Translations under genes and position numbers: made by a program | Notes under the pieces: model-generated | What the model saw: only the letters and a program-made list of their open reading frames with translations | Told to the model about the DNA's origin: nothing | The model's database searches: none | Shown: positions 1-12,728 of the stretch, in pieces | How positions within the stretch are numbered: position 1 is the first letter of the stretch | Layout: each line of letters starts with the position of its first letter | From: Acheta domesticus | Lineage: Eukaryota > Arthropoda > Insecta > Orthoptera > Gryllidae | Direction: 5' to 3' | Assembly (NCBI GenBank): GCA_031308135.1 | Contig: JAHLJT010008756.1 | Coordinates: 75,995,397-76,059,396 of the forward strand | Length of the DNA: 64,000 nucleotides

Positions 1-2182
1 TAACCTGATTGATACCTGATATGTGATAATTGGTATATTGAGTTTCTAATATATTTACAGGATAATAAGTCAATCTGACGTATGACATAAGTCTAATATA
101 TATTATGTCATTCCGTACCCTCCACCCTTTCCGAATGAAATCGCACTTGAGTCAACTGACACCCCACACACAAAAAAGACAAGTCAGGATCCGCGCCTGG
201 GTGCAAATGTATATAAATGAATAAACACAAGCAATATAAGGGCAGCTAGCGATAATCCTTTTGATGACGTATGATATTACGTGAGAAAACGACAGTGATA
301 TTAATAAATAATAACCTAGTCAGTTACGTTTCTTTTGGCTGGAGTCGTCAGGCAGCTTCCAATAGAAGGTGAACGACTTGTTTGACGTCACTAAGAGAAA
401 GTTTCTTGGAAATCATTACCTACTTCCGCCAGTCACACTCAGCTTCAGCTTATACTCATCTCGTTTACATGTTCCGGGGAAGGTGGTACGAAACTGTTGG
501 TAGAAGCATTGCCCACACCTGCATCTGAACTGAAGGTACGTACGCAATGTTTTGTTGCATTTTTTTGAAATGTTGATATAATAATTTGTTCTCCCAAGAG
601 AGACGAACGTTGCAATAACATAACGTAACGCAATATATAGTAAACGAAATGTGCCGTCTTACTAAAAATAAATAGTGCCAATTGAGCTGAAACGATACGT
701 TGGAGACGTGATATGCTAATCAATATACTCGACTCTGCAGGATATGCAGTTTAGTTAAGAATGTAATAATTTTTGCTTCATTACGTAGAAATGTCCTGAA
801 TACTAATAATCACATAAACTTAATTGTGATGGTATCTGTTGTTGCCCTTTATTCTAAAAAAAAAACAACTTGCGGCCTTATTCAACATTTTCTTTGAAAA
901 TTAAGTAAAGTAAATAAGCACTCGTAAGAAATGAAGAAGAAAGCAAGTGCTCGTTTAAAGAACATTAAGTCATGTGCGAATATTGTTCAGCGTTCAAAAT
1001 GCATGTCGCACAGATAATGGCATATTCTTATAGGAATTATAATATATTCGGAAGTTCCAAGAATACCGAATTATGGGATAGGATTTAAGCAAATTGTATT
1101 TAATTGTTGGTATCATCTTCTGGCGCCATTTTCGTATCTGCTTTTCGATTCATGACACAAAAGCATATCTTTGCCCATGAATCTTTTACATATGCATTCA
1201 GCAGTGGAGTAGATAGGTTCTCGAAGTGTCCGGTGCAGAAAGTTCGAATGGGGCACGTAACTGCGATTGACTAACGCGAAATCAGGTGTTCTAGATCTAT
1301 TTCATATAGGCTGTGTACGCATTACAATATAAATTAGAATTAATCAGCGTACAAATCATTAATTTCATGCCAACGAGATATTCATTCTTGGACCCCTTCT
1401 CAGATGATGAATTCGTAAAATTTTCGGCCGTAAATTATACGGAACAAGCGACAACGGAGAGCGAATAGATCTAGTGAAAAACCCAAGTAGCTAATACAAC
1501 AGTTCTGTAGTGTTTTAATGTTTACATAGCGTGGTTTATAAACGAATATTTTACTATTTAACTGTTTGATAATCTAGTTGCCTAGTCAAGCGGTACGTGC
1601 GAAGTCTAGCACAACTGATTGCTACTAACTGGGCGTAAATACGAGCTGTGATTCGCTCAACCTCTCGCACATTAGTGTGTGTTTTCTTATTGTTGTCACT
1701 ATTATGTTTTGAAATAATTTTCTCGCATTCATTTGCATCAGTAAAAAGGAATAATCGTAGTTAAATATTCTGGTGGCGCATAATTCGATACAGATTTTTT
1801 AATCTAGAGTTACTTTAACGTATTGGGCAAGAATCACGCCTTTTTTTTGTGTAGGCGGGGATCACTTTCGGGGACCCCTGTCTCCGAGTGTAAATTGGAC
1901 AGTAAAAGTCAATGTCTGTAAGTCTCATTGCCGCAATATTCTAGAAATTCCTCGTGGAAACCCACTCTCACTTCGACGACGCTACAGCTCACATGACACT
2001 CGCAAGGAAACATCCTGAGGCGACCTTTGACTTAAGCAGTAAATTTGAAATTTCATTTTCTTTTTATTTTGGAGTGGTTCACCTCTCAGAATAACGAAAA
2101 ACACGTTCAGGTGGTTTTTAAAGGGCCTTGGTGACATATTTTTTTACAAACCCTTTTAGGTATGTGATTTCATTACCTTAAT
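1..2182. other. No gene recognised
   Basis: AT-rich sequence with only short chance reading frames in either strand. I see no splice-bounded exon, no tRNA-like fold and no repeat end before the transposon end that begins near 2183. Confidence 0.5.
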
Positions 2183-2750
2183 GAGTCATTCCACGTCAAA
2201 TCGCACAAGAGTTGACGCGACTCTTTCTAAAATGTATGATATTTTTTTCTTAAATCTGGACATCAAAGAAAGAGACATATAATTCGGGCTTGTTAATTTA
2301 ATACTTTGAAATGTGTATTTTATTCCTCTGTAAATAAATTTTTCAAAATACATTTTTTCATTTTAAAAAATGTATTTTTTTTTTCAAAAAATGTAAAAAA
2401 TTTCTATATAAACCCGACGAGATAAAAATTTGAAAAAAATATAGGCATGTTCCTTGTTCAATTTTTTATAAAATTCAAAAGAAAAAAAGTGGGCACTTCA
2501 CTCATACAGTTCTAAAAAAATCAATTCTATGTATGAGGGCGCGCTCTGCCTACACCTACACTAACGAATTGTGTTCGGTCAGTCTTGGATACAACTGCTG
2601 AAGAAATAAAAAAAAGAATGAACGTCTGGCTGATTAGGGTTTGAAGAGGTATTAGTATTTCAGATGTTAACTCTGCCCTCACAATGTATGACATTGTGTC
2701 ATACATGTTTTTGTGGACAACATCGTGAGTGACTTGTGGGTCATCTATGA
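2183..2750 (+). mobile_element. Left end of unclassified DNA transposon, copy 1
   Basis: The segment opens with a CACGTCAAATCGCACAAG terminal motif and runs parallel, with many substitutions, to 9763-10360. Shared stretches include GTGTATTTTATTCCTCTGTAA, AAGTGGGCACT and TGATTAGGGTTT. The copy is interrupted at 2750 by the Foldback element and its sequence resumes after 9728. No coding part of this copy remains visible. The family is not named; the second copy at 9763 shows inverted ends and a decayed ORF, so a cut-and-paste DNA transposon is the likely class. Confidence 0.6.
2742..2750. repeat. Target-site duplication, left (TCATCTATG)
   Basis: Nine bases directly abutting the left end of the Foldback element, repeated exactly at 9720-9728. 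Confidence 0.85.
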
Positions 2751-3344
2751 CGTCCGTTAAGCTGGCAAAGCCATTTTCAAAAAACACATTTTCTCTATAC
2801 CCAGAATTTTGTGCTATTTTTGTGCTTTCCAAATATACAAAAATTAATTTTTTTGCTCCAATGGTTTTTCCAAAAATGGGTGGCTTTGCTGGCTTAATGT
2901 TAAGCTGGCAAAGCCAATTAGCCAAAACAAATTTTCTTTATACACAAAAATATTGTGCTATTTTTGTGCTTTTCAAATATATAAACATTATTTTTTTTGC
3001 TCTTACCGTTTTTCGAAAATTTAGAAAAAACGAATTTTCGAAATGCCCGGCAGGCGCAACAACTACGCGTAAGAAAACTACTCGTAGAAAAAAAACTATC
3101 CATCAAAATTAGATTTTCTTGACCCAAAAATTACCACAAAACAATTCTCTATCCAACAATGTTTTTTCGAAGTATTCAACATTTAATATTCTCTATAAAT
3201 AATAACAATTCTTCACACTACTGTCAAGAAACAACACAATTCAAGTCATACAATTCCTCATAAAAACTAAACTACTCAATATTTCGCAATGTCCTTTCCC
3301 AACAAACAGAACCAAACATTGTTCTAACAAAGTACACACACGCT

Positions 3345-5600
3345 GATTTTTTTGCTCTCAACGTTTTTTGCAAAATTCAACAAAACCACTCACGAGTCAC
3401 CCGGAACAACGCACTCTCGCAGGATAAGAAAATCACTCATCAAGGCAAAACTCTAATTCAAAATCAATTCACCCTCACATAACATCAACCACAATACAAT
3501 ACAATATACAACAATATTATTTTTAACTTTTTTATTTTCGATACTATCGAAGAAAAAATTGTACATCCTTTAACTGGGTACCCAAAAACACACCAATGGA
3601 GGCACATCAATTCTACTAAATACTAAAATACTCAACACATCGCATTGGCCTTCCCCAACAAACAAAATCAAACTTCATTCTAATAAACTACACTTACAAT
3701 GATTTTTTTGCTCTAACCGTTTTTTGAAAAATTGAACAAAATGACACGTATGTGGCGCAAGATAGGGCAACTCCGCCAAGAACAAAAACAATCTTCGAAG
3801 GAAATATATCATTCAAAAATAAAATGTCTTATCACAGAATCAACAACAATGCAATGCACTATGCAAAAGTATTGTTTTCAAATCTTTGAGTTTCGATACT
3901 ATCTATAAAAAAATCTAAATCATTACACTTAAAATAAAAAAAAAAGACGCATGGAGGCAAACAAATCCTATTAAATACTAAACTACTCAACCAATTGTAT
4001 TGTCCTTTTCCAAGAATAACAAATAAATTTTGTTCTAATAATCTACACCAACAATAATTTTTTGCTCTCATAGATTTTTCGAAAATTAAACTCAACTTCG
4101 TATGTGTGCACCGGAGTGGCGGGACCTCGGGATAACAAAAACGACGGAATGAGGAACACATGTTCTAATAAATACTAAACTACTCGACAAATCGCATTGT
4201 CCTTTTCCAAGAATAACAAAGAAATGTTTTTCTAATAAACTACGCTAACAATGATTTTTTGCTCTCATCGTTCTTTTAAAAATTAAACTCAACTTCGTAT
4301 GTATGCATGGGAGTGGCGGGACCTCCGGATAACAAAAGCGACGGAGGGAGGCACACATATCCTAATAAATACTAAACTACTCGACGAATTGCATTGTCCT
4401 TTTCCAAGAATAACAATGAAATGTTGTTCTAATAAACTACGCGAACAATGATTTTTTTGCTCTCATCGTTCTTTTGAAAATTAAACTCAACCTCGTATAT
4501 GTGCACGGGAATGGCGCGACCTCGGGATAACAAACACGACGGAAGGAGGAACTCATGTTCTAATAAATACTAAACTACTCGACGAATTGCATTGTCCTTT
4601 TCCAAGAATAACAATGAAATGTTGTTCTAATAAACTACGCCAACAATGATTTTTTTGCTCTCATCGTTCTTTTGAAAATTAAACTCAACTTCGTATGTGT
4701 GCACTGGAGTGGCGGGCACTCCGGATAACAAAGGCGACGGAAGGAGGTACACATGTCCGAATAAATACTAAACTACTCGACCAATTGCATTGTCCTTTTC
4801 CAAGAATAACAACTAAATGTTGTTCTAATAATCTACACCAACAATAATTTTTTTGCTCTCACCGTTTACTCAACCAAGCATAGGTGCTCCGTAATGGCAC
4901 ACCGTGCCGAATTACGAAGACACTATTCCAACCCAAAATATACTTCAAAATTCAGATGTCATTACAAAGCATTAACATCATACATTGCACTACGCAACAG
5001 TATTGTTTTCAATTTTTTGACTTTCGATACTATCCTATATGGATAACAATCTAATTCGCTACACTGAGATTACAAAAATCCATCGATGGAAGCACATAAA
5101 TCCTAATACATACAAAACTACTCCACAAATTGCATTTTCCTTTTTGCTACAGTAAGAAGGAAATACTTTTCTAATAAAGAACACCAACAATGATTTTTTT
5201 GCTCTCACCGGTGTTTGGAAAATTAAACTCGACCTCCCATGTGTGCACCGGAATGGCAAATAACAAAGACACTATTCCATACGAAATTATTTTTTAAAAT
5301 TTAAGTGCTTTTCCAAAGCATCAACAACAATACAATGCACTACGCAACAGTATTGTTTTCAAGACTTCCGTGTTTTGTTATCCGATACTATCCATAAAAA
5401 TATTCTATTTTATTACACTGTGAATCCAAATACCCACGGATGGAAGCACATAAATCCTAATGAATAACGAAGTACCCCACAAATTGGGTTGTCCTTTTCC
5501 TACATTAAAAACAAAATGCTATTCTAAGAAACTACACCAACAATGATTTTTTTGCTCCCACCTTTTTTTGGAAAAAAGGCCTAACCACGTATGTGTGAAC
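3345..5600. repeat. Left-arm tandem repeat array of the Foldback element
   Basis: About nine diverged units, each with TTTTTTGCTCTCA followed by a CGTT-TTTT-AAAATT block, a CTCAACTTCGTATGTGTGCA-like block, then CTAATAAATACTAAACTACT and GCATTGTCCTTTTCCAAGAA. Unit starts lie near 3350, 3712, 4060, 4260, 4460, 4660, 4855, 5200 and 5548. The central units keep a spacing close to 200 bp; the outer and innermost ones are about 350 bp and carry an extra block containing GTATTGTTTTCAA. Confidence 0.75.
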
Positions 5601-5705
5601 CGGAATTACGCGCCCCGCCGAATGACCGGAACTCTAGTCCGAGCAGAAATATTCTTTAAAATCGAAACCAAATTCGAATTCGAAATGAAATTCGACAATT
5701 CACAG

Positions 5706-6290
5706 TGAAGGTCAGGAGTTCATAGCGAGTGTAATTGAGGCAGGTGATTCATCTACTGGTTACTACGACAAAAGGCATAGAAAGAGCAGCGGCATACATT
5801 GGTGTTGGAGTAACTAGCATTAAAACAATTCGTAAAGAAAATGTTACACCGAATGAAATAAGTGCTGTGCCGATTATAAGCGTAATCAGAAATGCTCTGT
5901 GATTTTTACGTCCGTGAAAAGCAAGTGCGCACGTTAACGAAAATGCAGTCTATAATTAAAGAAAAGATAAATTTTCCTTGGGGAGAAAAGTCACTTTGGA
6001 TGTGAATGGAACAAATGGAATACAGGTGGAGGTGTAATTCAAAACGAAAAGTTTTGGTCGAGAGAGCAGATATTGTAGATTGGAGAACAAGAGATCTCAT
6101 CCAAATGAGGATGTTAGGGAAAGAAGGCCGTCAAATAGTGTATTGACGAGAGGTGGATTGACAACAACTTTGTATTCAAAAAGTGCTGGCACCATAATGA
6201 TATAATTGGCGTAACGGCAAATATAAGTGTATCAGACTAATTGCAGTTCATGCTGGTTGAAATAATGGTTTCATTAACCTTTTAAATACT
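5706..6290 (+). pseudogene. DDE transposase remnant in the Foldback loop
   Basis: Conceptual translation in several frames gives a helix-turn-helix-like stretch (ERAAAYIGVGVTSIKTIRKE, 5782-5840), a linker with KEKINFPWGEKSL, then KRKVLVERADIVDWRTR and a block reading like a DE-T-W active-site region (around 6150, with DNNFVFKKCW-like residues spread over two frames) followed by ISVSD and HAG-like residues. This order fits the Tc1/mariner (IS630-like) DDE transposases common in insect genomes. Several frameshifts and stops make it non-functional. It has no inverted ends of its own that I can see, so it looks like cargo carried within the Foldback element. Confidence 0.55.
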
Positions 6291-7640
6291 AACGGGGAAA
6301 AGTTTTCCCAGAGCATTTCAACCCTGCCGTACCAATGGGGTCTTTTTCGCTTGACCTGAGGCGCGCGACAGCTCTTATCTATCGCTTGCTGACGGGTGAA
6401 AAGCAGCTGCGCGGCGATTCTCACGTTTGGAGCTCCGGCCTACGTCATCCGGCAGGGATGTGTTGATGGAGGACTGTCTTCACGCGCGAAGACGGAACGT
6501 GGTCCACTGTGACATTTCATGCTTTTACAGTGCGCCGCAGTTCCAGAAACATAGGAGACCATTGAACCCCAGAAAATCTTCGTCGGGAGACGCCGCTCTA
6601 ACGACAACTAAATAATATCACATAACACAGTAAGAACAGAAGAGATGATTTCTGTATGTAGTTTATAACGGAATTTGTGTTAAGTATAGCATATACATAT
6701 AACGTCCTCAAAATTTCTTCCGTAATATTTTATTTTAACTTCGTATGTAATAAAAATTTGTGCCAAAAAGATATTTTTCTACAGTAGCAGATAACAATAG
6801 GGTAAAATCAAGTATATATCAGTGCAATAAATATATTGCTTTTATATTTTGTTATGTATTGTATTGTATTATTTGCAATGTCCTAATATTTTATTGTATT
6901 GGCATAAACCAATGACGTAGTTCCATATAAATATCTCTCCAGCCTATCAAAGCACCTCCTAGGATCTTGTACTTATAAGTAGCACTTCACTGTATACTAT
7001 CTCGCGTCACACACCACGGTCATAACAAACTCGCCTCGGCCCACGTTTCTCACGGGAGATTGCAATCGTATTCTGCTAAGAGTTTCTGATTGTGCTTAAG
7101 TCGTGTGCTTTTTGAAGTAAAAATGGCTCGTCGAAAAATATCGCTAACAACTCACGAAATTGAGTAAATTTTTTAAGTGTCAGTGACTATACGTCTATGT
7201 CCAGTCTCGAAGATGTTCCAAGCTAATTTACTTACACATTATTTTCAGCTGCGATCGAACTGTCCATTTTTGTACATTGATTCCGTTCAAGACCCTAAAC
7301 CTCTACGATTTAGGTTTCCCCACGGTGTACGAAAAAGACTTCTTACGAATTTAAAATAAAATTAAAGAAAATAAAATATGTTTTTCATTTTTGGAATTGA
7401 TTTTTATATTTTTACTTTCGCAAACCACTTTAAAAATCTTAAAAAATTTTACTTTTCATAGTTTTATATAAATCCAATATCCTCAAAACCTACTTTAAAA
7501 ATATTGAAAATATTTTTTCGAAACTCAACTTTGGAATTATTTTTCATAAAGTATTGTGCAGATCTTTTTACAAGTGGAAAATATTTTTTTTTAATTTTGA
7601 AACATTCTAAGTATATAGGCATTTTAAAAATCATATGCGG
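6291..7640. other. Foldback loop, no gene recognised
   Basis: A GC-richer patch (6330-6600) is followed by AT-rich sequence. An ATG at 7123 opens a short peptide (MARRKISLTTHEIE) before a stop, with another short open stretch at 7177-7359. Neither can be assigned. This may be further captured sequence or older transposon debris. Confidence 0.4.
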
Positions 7641-9135
7641 AAAAATTCGTTTTGCACGCAGAGGGAGTGGAGTAAAGAATGAAAATTAGTAGGAAAAAAT
7701 GAAGAGAATCATTGTTGTTATGCTGTGTAAAGATATTTAAATTTCGAAGGATACTTTTGCTTCGAATAGTGTCATGGTTATGTTTAATTTTCAAAAAAAT
7801 GGTAAGAGCAAATAAATCATTGTTGGTGTAATTTATTAAAAAAATATATTCCATTATTATTCTTGGAAAACGACAATGCAATTTGACGAGCAGTTTAGTA
7901 TTTATTAGGACATGTGTGCCTCCTTCCGTCTTCTTTGTTATACCAAGGTGCCCGCCATTCCGGTGCACACATACGAGGTTGAGTTTAATTTTCAAAAGAA
8001 CGATGAAAGCAAAAAAATCATTGTTGGTGTAGTTTATTAGAACAACATTTACTTGTTATTCTTGGAAAAGGACAATGCGATTTATCGAGTAGTTTAGTAT
8101 TTATTAGGACATGTGTGCCTCACTCAGTCGCTTTCGCTATCCCGAGGTCGCGACACAACGGTGCACACATACGAAATTAAGTTTAATTTTCAAAAGAACG
8201 ATGAAAGCAAAAAAATCATTGTTGGTGTAGTTTATTAGAACAACATTTCATTGTTATGCTTGGAAAAGGACAATACGATTTGTCGAGTAGTTTAGTATTT
8301 ATTAGGACATGCGTCCCTCCTTCCGTCGTTTTTGTTACCCCGAGGTCACGCCACTCCCGTGCATGTATACAAAGTTGAGTTTAATTTTCAAAAGAACGAT
8401 GAGAGCAAAAAAACCATTGTTGGTGTAGTTTATTAGAACAACATTTCATTGTTATTCCTGGAAAAGGACAATGCAATTGGTTGAGTAGTTTCGTATTTAT
8501 TAGGATTTGTTTGCCTCCATGCGTCTTTTTTTTATTTTAAGTGTAATGATTTAGATTTTTTTATAGATAGTATTTAAAGTCAAAGATTTGAAATTAATAC
8601 TTTTGCATAGTGCATTGTATTGTTGCTGATTCTGTGATAAGACATTTTATTTTTGAATGATATATTTCCTTCGAAGATTGTTTTTGTTCTTGGCGGAGTT
8701 GCCCTGTCTTGCGCCACATACGTGTCATTTTGTTCAATTTTTCAAAAAAACGGTTAGAGCAATAAAATTATTGTAAGTGTACTTTATTAGAATGAAGTTT
8801 GAGTTTGTATGTTGGGGAAGGCCAATGCGATGTGTTGAGTATTTTAGTATTTAGTAGGATTGATGTGCCTCCATTGGTGTGTTTTTGGGTACCCAGTTAA
8901 AGGATGTACAATTTTTTCTTCGATAGTATCGAAAATAAAAAAGTTAAAAATAATATTGTTGTATATTGTATTGTGTTGTGGTTGATGTTATGTGAGGGTA
9001 AATTGATTTTGAATTAGAGTTTTGCCTTGATGAGTGATTTTCTTATCCTGCGAGAGTGCGTTGTTCCGGGTGACTCGTGAGTGGTTTTGTTGAATTTTGC
9101 AAAAAAACGTTGAGAGCAAAAAAATCAGCGTGTGT
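7640..9135. repeat. Right-arm tandem repeat array of the Foldback element
   Basis: Reverse-complement copies of the left-arm units, with fewer copies (about six, anchored near 7805, 8005, 8205, 8405, 8757 and 9115). The arm is therefore shorter than the left one, as expected if copy number changes by slippage or unequal exchange. The outermost part (8550-9719) matches 2751-3900 almost base for base. Confidence 0.75.
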
Positions 9136-9719
9136 GTACTTTGTTAGAACAATGTTTGGTTCTGTTTGTTGGGAAAGGACATTGCGAAATATTGAGTAGT
9201 TTAGTTTTTATGAGGAATTGTATGACTTGAATTGTGTTGTTTCTTGACAGTAGTGTAAAGAATTATTATTATTTATAGAGAATATTAAATGTTGAATATT
9301 TCGATACAACATTGTTGGATAGAGAATTGTTTTGTGGTAATTTTTGGGTCAAGAAAATCTAATTTTGATGGATAGTTTTTTTTCTACGAGTAGTTTTCTT
9401 ACGCGTAGTTGTTGCGCCTGCCGGGCATTTCGAAAATTCGTTTTTTCTAAATTTTCGAAAAATGGTAAGAGCAAAAAATTAATGATTATATATTTGAAAA
9501 GCACAAAAATAGCACAATATTTTGTGTATAAAGAAAATTTGTTTTGGCTAATTGGCTTTGCCAGCTTAACATTAAGCCAGCAAAGCCACCCATTTTTGGA
9601 AAAACCGTTGGAGCAAAAAAATTAATTTTTGTATATTTGGAAAGCACAAAAATAGCACAAAATTCTGGGTATAGAGAAAATGTGTTTTTTGAAAATGGCT
9701 TTGCCAGCTTAACGGACGT

Positions 9720-9728
9720 TCATCTATG
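9720..9728. repeat. Target-site duplication, right (TCATCTATG)
   Basis: Exact repeat of 2742-2750, directly abutting the right end of the Foldback element. Confidence 0.85.
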
Positions 9729-9762
9729 TTCTTATGAGTGAGAGCAAAACGAGTTAAAATAC

Positions 9763-12088
9763 GAGCTATTCCACGTCAAATCGCACAAGAATTGACACGA
9801 CTATTCTTTATATGTATGTAATTTTTAAAAAATAAATGACTCGAATGTATGTCATTCATTCTGGACATCAAAAAAGGAGGCACCCGTTACACCTATATTA
9901 CGTTTTGAAATTTATGTTTACTTCGCAAAATATGATTGGTCGATGCTCGGAATGTACTTAACATAAATTTTGTTTGTTTGTTTCATTTAATATTTTGATA
10001 TGTGTATTTTATTCCTCTGTAAATTACTTTCTTAAGAAATAAATATTTCATTATAAAATTGTAATTATTTAAAAAAAATGAAATTTCTATGTGAATTCGC
10101 TCAGATAAAAATTTGAAAGATATAGGAGTTTTTCTTGTGCAATTTTCTACTTAACACAACAAGAAAAAAGTGGGCACTGAACACTAACAGATCAAAAAGT
10201 CTATTAACATTACGCGTGCGCGTGGTTCCTGCCCCTGCACTAATTTTGTTCGATCAGTCTTTCATACAAATATCGACGAACAATAAAAAGAATGACCGTC
10301 TGCTTGATTAGGGTTTCAAGAAATATTAGTAACTCATTGTTCACTCTGTCCCCAGAAGGGATGGTGACAGCAAAACAAATTCTACTACTGCTTTTCCTCG
10401 TGTCAGCTAAACGAATTTTACTGCTGAGTCCCTTTGCGTCCTAGGCATGGGGTGCCCTCCTGACCTTGCTCGTGAAATACAATCAACCCCTTGTCAAGGG
10501 ACATGTGTAAAATTTTCTCAACATAAGTCGCGATACGCACCTTATGAAGACATGTGTGCTAGTGTTTGTTCTGTGAATCGTGTGTACACTGAGCAACATG
10601 TGTGGCCATCACCGTATGAGATACGACAGATGTTTCAATCCATTTAATTTTTCTGACAATGATTTTTTAGAAAAGAAAACCTCCAAGACGCGTAAACCAC
10701 GATTTGCTGGTAAATTTGATTTGCGAATATGTGGTTCTTTTCGGAAGAAAGGGAATAGGCTTCCAAAACAGCCTCTTGTTAGTGAAGACAGCGTCGAGAT
10801 CAGTGGCTCCCGTGGCATTAACTAAAGTAGCGGAACGTCCAGTGAATATAGTGAAAAGTGTGGAAATCAAGAAAATGACAATTTAGGCTCTTCAGATAGT
10901 TCAACTGTCTGCGAAATGAGTAAAGAGAAGATAAACAAGAGTTTAATTGCAATAGGAGAAATCCCCGCCAAGCAAAGAAAATTGGAACAAAAATGGTATC
11001 CCCATGAGAAATTTCAGAAAGTACGAAGTGCCAACACAGATATATTTATTCACATTGAAGATCCTTCTACGTCCATCGAAAAATCAGATAATAAAGATAC
11101 AGTTTAGATACTTATAGATTCCTTTCAATCATCTGATGACACGCGGCGTTAAAAATTTAAATTTTGACCATTTTTAAGTGTTGGACGTACTATAAAATTA
11201 AACGACATTTTCCAGCAACCGAACGCATGATAAAAGTGTCTAAAATGCTGGCTGAAGAAAATGAAATTTTGTCCAGACCTGAAGTAAATTCGGTAGGGCA
11301 TTAAAACAGGCCCCATTGTGACAAAAGTTCAGGAATTCTATAGTAAGCGAGTATTTGTAATTAAAGTGAGTTTTGAGGGACCAGAAAATTTCAAAATGTG
11401 AGTCAAAAAATGAGTTAAGAATCCGTCATTTCATTATTTATAAATTTATAAATTAATATTTACATTACACTAATATACATAAATATTATTATTTATACAT
11501 TCAATCGTGACGTTTCACCACCTCAATGTGTACTTAAATTACTGCTTCATCTAAAGAAACCGACGGCCAGTAACGCAAGAAACGCGTCTTTTGCAGGAAT
11601 CTACTACACACTGGTTCGTAAAATATTAATATCTTTTAAAGTTACGGAGATTCCACTTTGATTTTTTCTGGAGTTATCATCAATACTATAGTGCGTTTAT
11701 AAATTTTTTTTTTAATTTTGTAACTCATCAAGTTTACAAAAATATTCAATTTTCAAAATTTTTATTTTTTCAAAAAATTGGGAATTTAGGAAATTAAATA
11801 TTTTGCAAAATCTTAAAAATTAAACATGTTTTCAAGTTTCGAATGGAATCTGAACGGAATTTCTATGATTAGTGTATTCCAATACATGATATTTTTAAGT
11901 TAGTGATGAGCGTCATTTTTAGCAAATTTCATTATGTAATATTTCCAAAAATAATAAAGTTAGAAAAAAATAAATATACACGTGTTAACTTATTTGATCT
12001 ATATAACAAATAGAAAAAATTAGAAAATAATTAAAAATATAAAGGTCAAATTTTGGTCTTTTTTGTGCGATTTGACATGCAACGGCTC
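9763..12088 (+). mobile_element. Unclassified DNA transposon, copy 2 (2.3 kb)
   Basis: The ends form imperfect inverted repeats: GAGC followed by CACGTCAAATCGCACAA on the left (9763-9788), and the reverse complement of GAGC...TGTCAAATCGCACAA on the right (12063-12088), about 22 of 26 positions matching. AATAC lies just outside the left end and TAATAC just outside the right end, possibly an eroded target duplication. The left 600 bp align with copy 1 at 2183-2750. The interior carries the decayed ORF listed below. Superfamily not assigned. Confidence 0.6.
10447..11400 (+). pseudogene. Decayed ORF of the unclassified transposon
   Basis: A chain of open stretches in different frames: 10447-10647 begins MGCPPDLARE and is Cys-rich (six Cys in 66 residues); 10660-10825 holds a basic segment (KTRKPRFAGKFDLRICGSF); 10916-11107 reads INKSLIAIGEIPAKQRKLEQ; after a shift, 11217-11290 reads ERMIKVSKMLAEENEIL. 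The segments look like pieces of one larger protein of the kind repeatedly found next to CACGTCAAATCGC ends. I cannot name a domain. Frameshifts and stops show that it is dead. Confidence 0.4.
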
Positions 12089-12149
12089 TAATACGTTTAT
12101 TTCCTGCAGTGGCAGGAGGCCTTTGCTCTTAACGAGATGTATAGTTGAC

Positions 12150-12273
12150 TAATAATAATAAAAATAATAATTATTATTATTATTATAATAAAAGCTGGTT
12201 GCAACTCTGAGTAGACTTTATAATCAACCGAATCATAACATCTCTAGTCGTGAACTAGGGAAACATTAATAAA

Positions 12274-12307
<34 letters not shown>
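12150..12307. repeat. Two (TAA)n-type microsatellites
   Basis: AAT/TTA repeats at about 12153-12195 (switching strand sense midway) and 12268-12307, separated by 70 bp. They may mark LINE tails. Confidence 0.8.
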
Positions 12308-12308
<1 letters not shown>

Positions 12309-12728
12309 ATTTGTATGCAGACAAGTATAAAAAGACGTGACTTACTTTATCTCCAATTATATATCCAAAATTCAGTCAAAGTGGAGATGGGCAGATTGTT
12401 TCCTTGTCAGAGCTTTCGATATCAGTGATGGAGGAATTGCCCAGCCATAATGGCCGGCCGGTCCAAGGCTGGCTGATTACATTCAATGGGAATTCAAATT
12501 TTTGAACTGATCAGTATAGTGGCATTGCATGAGCGTGTTACGAAACTATATTTTCAAACCAGGTCACCGATATTCCAGGACCGATAAACCAGGTCACCCA
12601 GTTTGAAATCTCGAGCTAGTATAGCTGAAAAATATTCAAACCTCAATCGGCAGACGCCAGACAAACTCAAATCGCATCGCGACGAGTCAGCTTGGTATCA
12701 AAGCCACTTGAGAGCAGAGTATTTGCAA

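Larger units (their letters stand above)
2751..9719. mobile_element. Foldback (FB/MULE-like) element, 6,969 bp
   Basis: The two ends are exact reverse complements (ACGTCCGTTAAGCTGG at 2751, CCAGCTTAACGGACGT ending at 9719) and are flanked by the same 9 bases, TCATCTATG, at 2742-2750 and 9720-9728. Long arms (about 2751-5640 and 7640-9719) are inverted copies of each other, almost identical over the outer 1.5 kb or so, and carry internal tandem units of about 200 bp. The central loop (about 5650-7640) is unrelated to the arms. Foldback elements with long, internally repetitive arms and 9-bp target duplications are known in Drosophila and are linked to the MuDR/MULE superfamily. No MULE transposase is visible here, so the element is probably non-autonomous. 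Confidence 0.85.

Noticed and set aside
2918..3127. Identical short peptides at 2918-3127 (-) and 9344-9553 (+) as a conserved gene
   Set aside because: They are the same arm of the Foldback palindrome read on opposite strands; no start context or homology supports a protein.
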